64,000 nucleotides of DNA from 2-12-FULL-60-19 sp041483675 (lineage in GTDB: Bacteria; Desulfobacterota; Binatia; UBA9968), in contig JBGPGE010000005.1 of assembly GCA_041483675.1 (NCBI GenBank), positions 16,239-80,238 on the forward strand, given 5' to 3'. Shown here piece by piece: positions 42,590 through 51,275 of the stretch. The translations under genes were made by a program, and so were the position numbers. Positions within the stretch are counted from its first letter, which is position 1. Every line of letters starts with the position of its first letter. A model generated the notes under the pieces. It was not told the DNA's origin, made no database searches, and saw only the letters and a program-made list of their open reading frames with translations.

Positions 42590-43480
42590 GTGGTTCACAT
42601 TTCTGTCATTGTGCCCTTCTACAACTCCCGGCGATACATCGGAAGTTGTATCGATGGGCTGCTCCTCCAGAGCTATCCGGCGAAACGCTACGAGATCATC
42701 ATGATCGATAACAACTCCACGGATGGCTCCGCTGAGATTGTACGACAGCATCCTCGCATTCGCCTGCTTCATGAACCTAAGCAGGGCGCGTATGTCGCGC
42801 GGAACCGAGGACTCGCGGAGGCGAACGGGGAGATCATCGCGTTTACCGATGCGGATTGTGTGCCCTTTCCCGATTGGCTGGAGAAGATCGTAGGGGCTAT
42901 GGGAGAGCCTGATGTGGGGGTCGTCCTTGGAAAGTGTCGCTTTGCCGGGCGCTCAGCTCTGCTTTCCATGCTGGCGGCCTACGAACATGAGAACGACAAC
43001 TACCTTTTCAACAGCGGCATCAAAGAACTGTACTATGGTCATACCAACAATATGGCCGTTCGAAAAAAACTATTTGATGAACTCGGACCTTTCGTTGAGC
43101 GAAACCGGGGAGCCGATACGATCTTCGTGCGCCACTGTGTGGACAGGTATTCGTGCGCGGCCATTCGTTACCATCCCGAGGTTCAGGTTCGGCATATGGA
43201 AATCGACAGTCTGCGCGCCCTCTATCGAAAATATTATATCTACGGCTCCAGCAGCCGAGACTACGGGCGCATCGTGCAGATGGGATCGTCAACCAACCAG
43301 AGCAGGGCGCTGGTTTTCAGCAAAGTCGTTCAGAGCCAGGCGTACTCACGGATGGAGTCCGTCGTTCTCTTCGGGCTGCTCGTGATTCGCGTGCTTTGCC
43401 GGGTATTGGGGAATATCAGCGCCGCGTGGAATTGGCAGCGAACTACGTCAGCGAACGTAACCACCGACGAGCGGAAGTAA
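42590..43480 (+). CDS. Family 2 glycosyltransferase
   Basis: The N-terminus ISVIVPFYNSRRYIGSCIDGLL, IIMIDNNSTDGSAEI and the DxD-type motif EIIAFTDADCVPFPDW are the GT-A/GT2 signature. The C-terminus has one hydrophobic segment (VLFGLLVIRVLCRVLG) that could anchor it to the membrane. Start is GTG at 42590. It most likely adds a nucleotide-activated sugar to an envelope polysaccharide or glycolipid. Confidence 0.93.
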   Translation: MVHISVIVPFYNSRRYIGSCIDGLLLQSYPAKRYEIIMIDNNSTDGSAEIVRQHPRIRLLHEPKQGAYVARNRGLAEANGEIIAFTDADCVPFPDWLEKIVGAMGEPDVGVVLGKCRFAGRSALLSMLAAYEHENDNYLFNSGIKELYYGHTNNMAVRKKLFDELGPFVERNRGADTIFVRHCVDRYSCAAIRYHPEVQVRHMEIDSLRALYRKYYIYGSSSRDYGRIVQMGSSTNQSRALVFSKVVQSQAYSRMESVVLFGLLVIRVLCRVLGNISAAWNWQRTTSANVTTDERK

Positions 43481-43561
43481 GCGAGGCGCAGCAACGTGTC
43501 CGTTCGGGAGCCGAGTCTGGCCTTATTGACCCGACCGCACCCTTAGGATATACGGGCAGAC

Positions 43562-45523
43562 GTGCAACAGAAGTGGGCCTCTTTCCTCTGTAATTGCCGG
43601 AGTTCCGTCCCGCTCGACACGCAACGTCTCGATCTTCCGCCAAGCTTGCAACTCTGCGCCTCATCGACCGGCGCTAAGCCCGACGTCCCCGCTTTCGCCG
43701 CGCGTTGCGAACGCGAGCAACCCGATCGCATTCTGGTAAGCTGCTGCGCGTCGCAGGATGTTTTCCGTGAGGCGCTGGGCGAAACGCCGGGGAAACCGGG
43801 GCGCACCCACTTCGTCAATCTTCAGGAACAATGCTTCTGGGTTCACCCCGATTCTGACGCGGCTTGCGCAAAAGCGTCGCGCCTGATTCGCGCCGCCGTG
43901 GACGCCGCCGAGGTGGAAGAAGCGCCGACATTGCACCCGCTGAAGGTCGGACGGTCCGTGCTGATCGCGACAGATACGGCCGCCGGCATTCAACTCGCCG
44001 AAAAGCTGGCTGGCCTCGCGCAGCCAGTCCTTGTGGTGGATGCGAAGCTGTCCGCTCTACCCAACGCGTTCAACGGCGAAACGGCCCGCGGAACCGTTAC
44101 GGCTATCAAAGGACGCCTCGGCGCTTTCCAGGTAACGGTTGAAGACGCCGACTCCGGCGCGCCGATCCGCCGGGAGGTAAAAGCGGACCAAGTCGTGCTC
44201 GTCGCCGAGAGCGAGGTTCCCTTCAAGTCACGCACCGGCTTGCATATTCTCATTCATCCCAACGACGACGAGGTAGATCGTCTGCCTGATCGCATCCGCG
44301 ACCTCACCGGCGATTTTCTCAAGCCGCAACAGGTTACCTACAACACCGAGATTTGCGCCGGCGGCGCGGCCGACAACGAGAGCTGCGGCGTCTGCGTCAC
44401 CGCCTGTCCTTACGACGCGATCAGTCGCAATCCGGAAAACCATCTGCGGGTGCTCGTGGACCAGCCGGCCTGCGAGGGATGCGGCGCGTGCGTTTCCGCC
44501 TGTCCCACGACGGCGCTCATATTTTCCGAGCCTTCGGCGCAGGCGCTGTACAAACGAATGGAGGCTTTGCTCGCGCCATCGACCGCGAACGGCGACGGAC
44601 ACCGCTCGACGGTCCTCTTTCACTGCGGTGAGGAAGGGCACAGGCTTTTGGAGGAAGCGGGACGCCGCCCTCTCCCCTACCCGGCAACTCTCCTTCCCAT
44701 CGAAGTGCCCTGTCTCCGTTATGTGTCCGAGGCCAACATTCTCGGCGCATTCCGTCTCGGCGCGGCCGGCGTCGCCCTTCTTGGATGCGAGAAGTGCCAG
44801 CATGGAAAGCGCGAGATGCTCTACCACAAGCTCGATTTCACCGCGCTTACCCTCGACGCCTTCGGTCTCGGCAACGAGCGCGTCGGTTTTTTTACGACAG
44901 AGGCCGGCAAAGAACAAGAGACCGTCGGCGATCTGACTCGATTCGCCGAGGGGCAAAGCGACAGCCCTATCCATTCGGACGGCCGGCCGCTCAGTCACTG
45001 GGGCAACCGCGAGGTTGTGGCGGATGCGATCGGACGCTTCATCGAGCAGACCGCTCTTGAGCCTGGGCTCAAACCGCTCGACGCCGCCCACCCCTTCGCC
45101 GTCGCCGAAGTCGCAGCCGGCGGCTGCACCATGTGCCGGTCGTGTGTCAACGTCTGCCCCACGCACGCCTTTCGCGTCGATGAGGGGAATCTCTCACTCC
45201 AATTCAAGCAGATTGCCTGCGTCGCCTGCGGACTGTGCGAAAAACTCTGTCCCGAGCATGTGATTACGCTCAAGCGCGAGGTCTCATTCGACCGCGCGGC
45301 GCTCGATTACCAAACCGTTGTCAAGGACAGCATGATAGCCTGCGCCCGGTGCAGGAAACCGTATATCAATCGGAAGGCGTTGGAGATGGTCGAAGCGCGC
45401 GTGCTGGCTTTCCCAATCCTGTTGGATACCTTTAGCGGCAATCGCCGCGACCTGCTCCGCATGTGTCCCGACTGCCGCTCCGTGGCGGCGATGCTGGAAG
45501 TCGAGAAGGGATGGAAGCCGTGA
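43562..45523 (+). CDS. Polyferredoxin with HdrA-like and MvhD/FrhD-like domains
   Basis: The 653 residues have no complete FAD-binding fold at the N-terminus. Two ferredoxin clusters (CGVCVTACP ~275, CEGCGACVSACP ~303) come first, then an MvhD-type domain (VLFHCGEEGHRLLEE, PCLRYVSEANILGAF, LLGCEKCQ ~350-410). Two more clusters follow (CTMCRSCVNVCP ~521, CVACGLCEKLCP ~553), then a four-Cys tail (CARCRK, CPDCRS). The arrangement recalls the electron-transfer unit of heterodisulfide reductases. It leads into the formate dehydrogenase genes and may pass electrons to or from them. Start is GTG. Confidence 0.85.
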   Translation: MQQKWASFLCNCRSSVPLDTQRLDLPPSLQLCASSTGAKPDVPAFAARCEREQPDRILVSCCASQDVFREALGETPGKPGRTHFVNLQEQCFWVHPDSDAACAKASRLIRAAVDAAEVEEAPTLHPLKVGRSVLIATDTAAGIQLAEKLAGLAQPVLVVDAKLSALPNAFNGETARGTVTAIKGRLGAFQVTVEDADSGAPIRREVKADQVVLVAESEVPFKSRTGLHILIHPNDDEVDRLPDRIRDLTGDFLKPQQVTYNTEICAGGAADNESCGVCVTACPYDAISRNPENHLRVLVDQPACEGCGACVSACPTTALIFSEPSAQALYKRMEALLAPSTANGDGHRSTVLFHCGEEGHRLLEEAGRRPLPYPATLLPIEVPCLRYVSEANILGAFRLGAAGVALLGCEKCQHGKREMLYHKLDFTALTLDAFGLGNERVGFFTTEAGKEQETVGDLTRFAEGQSDSPIHSDGRPLSHWGNREVVADAIGRFIEQTALEPGLKPLDAAHPFAVAEVAAGGCTMCRSCVNVCPTHAFRVDEGNLSLQFKQIACVACGLCEKLCPEHVITLKREVSFDRAALDYQTVVKDSMIACARCRKPYINRKALEMVEARVLAFPILLDTFSGNRRDLLRMCPDCRSVAAMLEVEKGWKP

Positions 45524-45546
45524 CCCGTCAGCTAAATGCGAAAGAA

Positions 45547-45814
45547 GTTCAATGTGGTTCAACATGGTTCAAAATCGTTCAAAGTGGTTTTTTTCGGAAT
45601 CGGAGGCAGGCTGTAGGTAAAGCAAGAGTCGTCACTCCCGCGCAAGCGGGAGTCCAGGTTCGAGAAAACTGGATTCCCGTTTTCACGGGAATGACATGAG
45701 GGAAGGAATCTCGCATGTGGGCATTCCCAAACTCGGCTTAACGTGGTTCGAGGTCGTTCAACGCAGTCTTCAACCATGTTGAACCACCTTGAACAACTTT
45801 GAACTACTTTGAAC
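45547..45814. repeat. Composite decamer-repeat and dRS3-like palindromic region
   Basis: This stretch accounts for the 302-base gap between the polyferredoxin and the next gene. Four direct GTTCAANNNN decamers (45547-45586) come first. A dRS3-like element with ends GTCACTCCCGC and GGGAATGAC follows (45631-45695). Then come three direct decamers (45745-45774) and four inverted ones (NNNNTTGAAC, 45775-45814). No gene is seen. Confidence 0.75.
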
Positions 45815-45825
45815 GGATCGAAGGT

Positions 45826-46260
45826 ATGGACCCCGACAAGAAGAGACGCAAGAATCGCGGACAGCGTGTCCAGGACAGCTCCTTCATGGACACTGTCCGC
45901 GCGTCTTTTATCCGCTGGTCGGCGCTCGAAAAGTGGCGGGAGCTTGACGATTTGCGGACCACGCTCGGCATGAGCTTGGAGCAGGCACTGGACGAAGCCG
46001 GCCGGTTTCCTAATCGCGGGCGCTATCAGGCGCTCTGGGTCGAGCGGTGGAAATCGGAGCTTTGCGCAGGCACGATCGCTGCCGACTCCGGCGCCATCTT
46101 CGCCGCGATTGAAAAAGCGGTTGCGGCGGCTTTAGACGACGAGGAGGCCGAGCGCAAGGCCGGCGGCGATCGGCCGCTCGAAGAAGACGCGGAGTACAAG
46201 GCTTTTGTCGACGGTGCCTTAGAGCGACTTCTGCAAGAGGGGGATCTGGGAGTAAGCTGA
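45826..46260 (+). CDS. Unknown protein upstream of the TorD-like chaperone
   Basis: The ATG at 45826 follows GAAGG; a longer start at 45799 begins inside the decamer repeat and is unlikely. The 144-residue product is charged and helical (FIRWSALEKWRELDDLRTTLGM, ALWVERWKSELCAGTIAADSG). I recognise no family. Its stop overlaps the start of the TorD-type gene by one base, so it is part of the formate dehydrogenase operon. Confidence 0.6.
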   Translation: MDPDKKRRKNRGQRVQDSSFMDTVRASFIRWSALEKWRELDDLRTTLGMSLEQALDEAGRFPNRGRYQALWVERWKSELCAGTIAADSGAIFAAIEKAVAAALDDEEAERKAGGDRPLEEDAEYKAFVDGALERLLQEGDLGVS

Positions 46261-47006
46261 TGACCGGCGATCGCGACATGCTGGCCTTTCGCCACGGCTA
46301 CTACGAGCTGTTCGTCTCGCTTTTCTCAAAGGAGCCGGCCGGCGACCTGCTGCTGCGGCTGCCCAACGGGATCGCCGAGCGTATAGAAGCGGCGCGCAAC
46401 CTGGATGCCGTTCTCGGGCAGGGCTGGGAAGAGATGCATCGCTTTCTCTCGCAGACGCCATCGGCTGAGCTCGCCGAGTCGGTCGCCGACGAATACACCC
46501 GCCTTTTCATTGGACCGTACGGTCCGAAAGTGAATCCCTACGAATCGTTCTACTTCACAGGCCGCCTGTTCGACCGCCCCTTGGCGGACCTCCGGGGTTT
46601 TTTGAAAACAGTCGGCATCGAAAAGCAGGAAGACTATGCCGAGCCGGAAGACTCCCTGGCCTTCGAGCTGGAGGTGATGCGCTGGCTCACCGCCAAGCAG
46701 CTCGCCTCATCGGACGATGAGGAAGAGAACCGGCGCATCGGGCAACAGACGACTTTACTCAAGGATCATCTTTTGATCTGGGGCCCAACCTGCGCGCGCG
46801 ACATCGAGCAAGCCAAGGGAGCGAGCTTTTACCGTGGCGCGGCGATGATTCTGAGAGCCTTCTTGGAGATGGAGAACCAGACCTTGCGCGACTGGGGCGT
46901 GGAAAAACCCATCTCGCTGGAGGAGGCGAGGAACCGCTACGGGGCTTTTCGTCAGTGGAAGGGACCCACCTTCGACGGCAATCCGGGACGCGAGCAGAAG
47001 TCATGA
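46260..47006 (+). CDS. TorD/DmsD-family molybdoenzyme chaperone
   Basis: The 248-residue all-helical protein shows YTRLFIGPYGPKVNPYESFYFTGRLFDRPLADL, the typical core of TorD/NarJ-type chaperones that hold a molybdoenzyme and its Tat signal until the cofactor is inserted. The likely client is the Tat-signal-bearing formate dehydrogenase subunit downstream. It overlaps the preceding gene by one base. Confidence 0.9.
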   Translation: MTGDRDMLAFRHGYYELFVSLFSKEPAGDLLLRLPNGIAERIEAARNLDAVLGQGWEEMHRFLSQTPSAELAESVADEYTRLFIGPYGPKVNPYESFYFTGRLFDRPLADLRGFLKTVGIEKQEDYAEPEDSLAFELEVMRWLTAKQLASSDDEEENRRIGQQTTLLKDHLLIWGPTCARDIEQAKGASFYRGAAMILRAFLEMENQTLRDWGVEKPISLEEARNRYGAFRQWKGPTFDGNPGREQKS

Positions 47007-47023
47007 ATGCGTAAATTTTTATA

Positions 47024-47052
47024 TTGACAGGGCTTTTGGGAAGTGTTACATC
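47024..47052 (+). promoter_or_regulatory. sigma70-like promoter upstream of the formate dehydrogenase genes
   Basis: TTGACA (47024-47029) and TACATC (47047-47052) are 17 bases apart and lie ~55 bases before the ATG of the 82-residue gene, which has a strong GGGGAGGA SD. Consensus match only. Confidence 0.45.
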
Positions 47053-47107
47053 GCAGCCGTCAGGATAATAGACGCAAAAGGTCGTCTTTTGACCGGGGAG
47101 GATTCCT

Positions 47108-47356
47108 ATGATCGATGCTCGGATTAAAAAGATAGACTTAACCCGCCGCGCCGTAACCGTCACAACCCATGACCAGCAGGAAATAACCCTTACCTTCCCA
47201 GAGGGCGCGAATATCGAGGTAACCGAGCCCGCCACGATGGGCACGATGGGCGGAACGCTCGAGGACCTGCGAGAAGGCTATTTTGTGCAAGTTGAGTTCG
47301 GTCCCCACGACCACGAGGGAACATGCTCCTGCGTGTCGTTGGTCTGCGTGAGCTGA
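47108..47356 (+). CDS. Small unknown protein of the formate dehydrogenase operon (82 residues)
   Basis: GGGGAGGA precedes the ATG. The product has mostly beta-strand character (IKKIDLTRRAVTVTTHDQQE) and a C-terminal Cys/His cluster (GPHDHEGTCSCVSLVCVS) that could bind metal or an iron-sulfur cluster. No family recognised. It lies between the TorD-type gene and the Tat leader gene. Confidence 0.55.
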   Translation: MIDARIKKIDLTRRAVTVTTHDQQEITLTFPEGANIEVTEPATMGTMGGTLEDLREGYFVQVEFGPHDHEGTCSCVSLVCVS

Positions 47357-47393
47357 CTTGGCCACGGTCTCTTCCAAGACGGAGGGTAGAGAG

Positions 47394-47600
47394 ATGGAAA
47401 AAACAGAGTTGTCGGAGAAACAGCCGCGCAGGAAGTTCCTCGCCAGGCTGATGGCGACCATCGCCGGGGCGGGCGCGCTCGCGTGGCTTCCGAAAAAGGC
47501 CCGCGCCGAGGTAAAACAGCGGGAAGCCCCGGACACCGGCCCGATTCTTTACCATCGCACTGAAGAAACCGAGCGATATTATAGGACGCTCTACCGCTGA
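47394..47600 (+). CDS. Small Tat-signal protein of the formate dehydrogenase region (TIGR02811-like)
   Basis: The 68-residue product has a twin-arginine signal (PRRKFLARLMATIAGAGALAW) and a short mature part ending HRTEETERYYRTLYR. Small Tat proteins of this kind accompany formate dehydrogenase genes in many bacteria, with unknown function. The start at 47394 is the ATG that follows a GAGAG SD and begins the Tat signal. Confidence 0.8.
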   Translation: MEKTELSEKQPRRKFLARLMATIAGAGALAWLPKKARAEVKQREAPDTGPILYHRTEETERYYRTLYR

Positions 47601-47656
47601 TCGTGTGTTCGTAGCCAGTCGATTGCCGGGTTCTCTTAACCTAAGGAGAATGAGTC

Positions 47657-50494
47657 ATGAAGCTTATCCCGACAAATGGAAATGGTAGGCTCGCGGGGCT
47701 GAATCCTCACATCGACCGGCGCAACTTCCTTCGCGCCGCCGGACTTGGCGGAATCGGCATGGGCTTATATGCCATGTCCGGCCCATCCCTGGTCAAAGAG
47801 GTCGAAGCGCAGGGAAAAACCGAACCTCAAGCTCCCAAGCTCGAAGAGCACAAAAGCATCTGCGGCAACTGCGCCGTCGGCTGCGGCTTCATCGGCGAGG
47901 TCCAGAACGGCGTCTGGGTGAGCCAGGAGCCGTGGTTCGAGCATCCCATCAACCAGGGAAGCCTCTGCTCCAAAGGCGCGGCGGTGCGCGACCACGTAGT
48001 CTCCGAGAAGCGGCTCCGCTACCCGATGAAGCTCGAAGGGGGAAAGTGGAAACGGCTTAGCTGGGACACGGCGCTGTCGGAGATCAGCGCCAAGCTCCTC
48101 GCGCTAAGAAAACAATACGGCCCCGACTTTCTCCAGATCAACTTCTCCGCTCACTTCTCCAACGAGAACGGCTTCGCCATCCGCAAGTTTGCGGCGATGT
48201 GGGGGACCAACAACGCCGACTTCCAGGCACGGATATGACACTCCACCACTGTGGCCGGTCTGGCCAACGTATTCGGTTACGGCGCGATGACGAATCACCA
48301 GAACGACATCCGCAACTCCCGCAGCATTATGATCATCGGCATGAATCCGGCGGAGAACCATCCCATTTCCATGCAGCACATCCTCACCGCCAAGGAGGTC
48401 AACCACGCGCTCATCATCTCGGTTGATCCACGCTTTACCAAGACTTCCGCGTTCGCCAACCGGTACGTCCGCATCCGCTCAGGCACAGACGTAGCGTTTG
48501 TCTACGGACTCATCAATATCATCCTCGCCAACGGCTGGGAGGACAAGAAGTTCATCGCCGAGCGGACTTACGACTTCGAAACATTCAAGAACGAGATCGC
48601 CAAATACGATCCCGACACCGCCTCCGACATCACCGGCGCGTCGAAAGAGGATCTCCTCTGGGTGGCGCGGACGCTTGCCGAGAACCGCCCCGGCACGGTC
48701 ATCTGGGCCATGGGCGGCACCCAGCACAACCACGGCACGGGCGTGGTCCGCACCTACTGCCATCTCCAGATGGTCCTCGGCAACATGGGAGTTCCCGGCG
48801 GCGGCACGGATGTATTCCGCGGCCATGACGGGATTCAGGGCGTCACCGATGTAGGCGGCGGCCCCGAGACTCTCCCCGGCTACTACGGCGTCGGAGAGAC
48901 CGCTTGGAAACATTGGGCCAAGGTTTGGGACGTTCCCTACGAATGGTTACTCGAACGCTTCAAGTCGAAGGCGATGATGGAGAAGCCGGGCTTCACCGTG
49001 GCCCGCTGGTATGAGGGCGTGCTGATGGATGCCAAAGAGCTCGGCCAGGAGTCGAACCTCAAGGCGGTTTTCTTCATGGGCCATTCGACCAACTCGATGC
49101 AGCAGATGGACCGGGTGAAAAAGGCCCTTGAAAAAGTCGAGTTGATCGTCGATATCGATCCCTTCGTCACCAACACTGCCGTCTTGCCCGACCGCAAGGA
49201 CGGAATTTATCTCCTGCCGGCGGCGACGAACTACGAGCAGCCCGGCACCGCCACAAATACCAACCGCGATCTCCAGTGGCGCCAGAAGATCGTGGACCCG
49301 GTGTATGAGTCGCGGCCGGACCTGGCTATCATGGTGGATTTGGCCGAGCGACTCGGCTTCAAGAAGCAGTTCATCCACAACATGAAGGGAGACTGGAAAG
49401 GCGTCCCGGCCACGCCGATGTCGCAGAAGGACAAGTACGAGAAGGCCCTGCCGGAGCAGACCATTGAAGATGTCCTGCGCGAGATCAACATGGGCTGTCT
49501 GTCCATTGGTTACGTCGGCCAGACGCCCGAACGGCTCAAGCGCCAGCAGGAATGGGCCCATGTGTTCGAGATCAAGACGAAGAAGGCCGTTGGCGGCCCG
49601 GTGGACGGCGAGCAGTGGGGCCTGCCCTGGCCCTGTTGGACCGACAAACATCCCGGCACTGCTATCCTCTACAGAACGGACGTGTCGGCTCCACAGGGCG
49701 GAGGCGGCTTCCGCGTCGTATGGGGACCGACGGCGCCCGACAATAAGCCGATGCTGGCGGCCGACGGATCGGCGCCGAAAGACGGCCCGACTGCGGGCTA
49801 CCCTGCTCAGAAGGACTACGCCGTCGATCTAACAGGCGAGTCAATCAAGCTGGCGCTGGCCGAAGGCCGGAATCCGTATGGCAACGGGCGGGCCAGATTC
49901 AACTCTTGGAACATCGCGGCAGACCCGTTCCCGATCCACCGCGAGCCGATCCATAGCCCGCGGCCGGACCTGATCGTCAAGTGGCCGACTTATGACGACG
50001 TGAAGGAACACTACCGCGTGCCGCAGCCTTACAAGAGCATGCAGAAACCGGAGTGGGTAAAGAGCTTCCCGCTCATTCTGACGACCGGCCGCGTAGTCGA
50101 GATGGAAGGCGGCAGCGCGCCGCAGCGCACCTCCAGTTGGCTGGTCGAGCTGAATCCCGAAATGTATGTCGAGATGCACCCCAAAGTTGCAGCCGACAAC
50201 AATCTCAGACACGGCGAGATGTGCTGGATCGAGACGCCGGAAGACATGGACGGGAAACCGAGCCGCATCAAAGTCAAAGTAAAGATCACCAAGCGCGTGG
50301 GGCCGGACACGGTGTTCCTGCCCTTCCACTGGGGCGGCGTGTTCGAGGGCAATTCATTGGCCCACAAGTTCCCCGAAGGCACTGTGCCGTTCAGCATCGG
50401 CGAGTCGGCCAATACAGTGACGACCTACGGCTACGACCGTGTGACCCAGATGCAGGAGACCAAGACGAGCCTGTGTCGGGTTAAAAAGGCTTAG
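47657..50494 (+). CDS. fdhA: Selenocysteine-containing formate dehydrogenase catalytic subunit
   Basis: The reading frame is interrupted only by TGA at 48236-48238. This is read as selenocysteine (residue 194): the context ADFQARI-Sec-HSTTVAGLANVFGYGAMTN is the active-site motif of Mo/W formate dehydrogenases, and a bacterial SECIS loop follows. The 945-residue protein has a Tat signal (DRRNFLRAAGLGGIGMGLY), an N-terminal [4Fe-4S] site (CGNCAVGCGF, with a later CSKGAAVRD Cys), molybdopterin-binding domains and a C-terminal aminotransferase-like beta domain. It oxidises formate in the periplasm and passes electrons to the FeS and NrfD subunits. Confidence 0.95.
48236..48266 (+). promoter_or_regulatory. 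Bacterial SECIS element with in-frame UGA
   Basis: The UGA at 48236-48238 is followed 18 bases later by the loop GGTCT (48257-48261), framed by the stem TGGCC/GGCCA. The GGUCU loop and the 18-base spacing are the same as in E. coli fdhF, so SelB-dependent decoding is expected. Confidence 0.88.
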
Positions 50495-50516
50495 CCGAAG
50501 GAGGAGAGAGGGTCAT

Positions 50517-51176
50517 ATGGCACAAGCACAAGCACAGACGACGGTTCCCTATCGAGAAGCCGGCGGCCCACAGGGCAAAGCGGAGCCGGCGCGGATGAAG
50601 TTCTACATCGACGTCAAGCGCTGCATCGAGTGCGGCGGCTGCGAGGTCGCGTGCAAGAACGAGAACAACGTGCCTCCGGGGATCGCGCGGATCAGGGTCG
50701 TCACGATCAACGAAGGCGAGCCGGGCGAAACCAACGTCGCCGTCCCCTGCATGCACTGCTCCAAGGCGCCGTGCGTGGCGGTCTGTCCGGTCGACGCTCT
50801 CTACAATCGGCCCGACGGCATCGTGGCGTTGAACAAAGAGACCTGCATCGGCTGCGGCTATTGCCTCTATGCCTGCCCCTTCGGCGCGCCCCAGTTTCCC
50901 AAAGGCTCGGCCTTCGGCGCGCGGGGAGTCATGGACAAGTGCACTTACTGCGCGGGCGGTCCCGAGGTCGCATTCTCGGAGCGCGAGAAGCGGCTCTACG
51001 GCTCAAACCGGATCGCCGAAGGAAAACTCCCGATGTGCGCCTCGGTCTGCGCAACCAAGGCGCTGATCGCGGGCGATGCGGAAGAGGTCGCCAACGCCGT
51101 CCGGCAGCGCATGGCGGCGCGCGGAGCGGGCGGCGGCGCTTGGGGCTGGGACTCCGCCTACGGCAAGGGTCTTTAG
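50517..51176 (+). CDS. Formate dehydrogenase iron-sulfur subunit (4Fe-4S)
   Basis: The 219 residues carry four Cys clusters in ferredoxin arrangement (CIECGGCEVACK, CMHCSKAPCVAVCP, CIGCGYCLYACPFGAP, CTYCAGG...CASVCATKAL), as in the beta subunits of periplasmic formate dehydrogenases and DMSO-reductase-type complexes. It accepts electrons from the catalytic subunit and passes them to the NrfD-type subunit. It starts 22 bases after fdhA with a strong GGAGGAGAG SD. Confidence 0.94.
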   Translation: MAQAQAQTTVPYREAGGPQGKAEPARMKFYIDVKRCIECGGCEVACKNENNVPPGIARIRVVTINEGEPGETNVAVPCMHCSKAPCVAVCPVDALYNRPDGIVALNKETCIGCGYCLYACPFGAPQFPKGSAFGARGVMDKCTYCAGGPEVAFSEREKRLYGSNRIAEGKLPMCASVCATKALIAGDAEEVANAVRQRMAARGAGGGAWGWDSAYGKGL

Positions 51177-51211
51177 CCTCGCAAACGGTGCAAACAAAGT
51201 TGGTGAGACTG

Positions 51212-51249
51212 AAATCCCTACCGGGGCGGCCTCCGGCAGGGATTTTTTT
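51212..51249 (+). terminator. Intrinsic terminator inside the formate dehydrogenase operon
   Basis: AAATCCCT/AGGGATTT and CCGG/CCGG form a 12-bp stem with one A-C mismatch and an 8-base loop, followed by a run of seven T. It lies between the FeS subunit (ending 51176) and the NrfD gene (starting 51276), so it would lower downstream transcription. Confidence 0.8.
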
Positions 51250-51275
51250 CGGGCAGCTTTTCTAGGGGAAAAACC

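Noticed and set aside
48236..48250. Nonsense mutation or frameshift splitting the formate dehydrogenase gene
   Set aside because: The UGA is in frame, at the known selenocysteine position, and is followed by a SECIS with the right loop and spacing.
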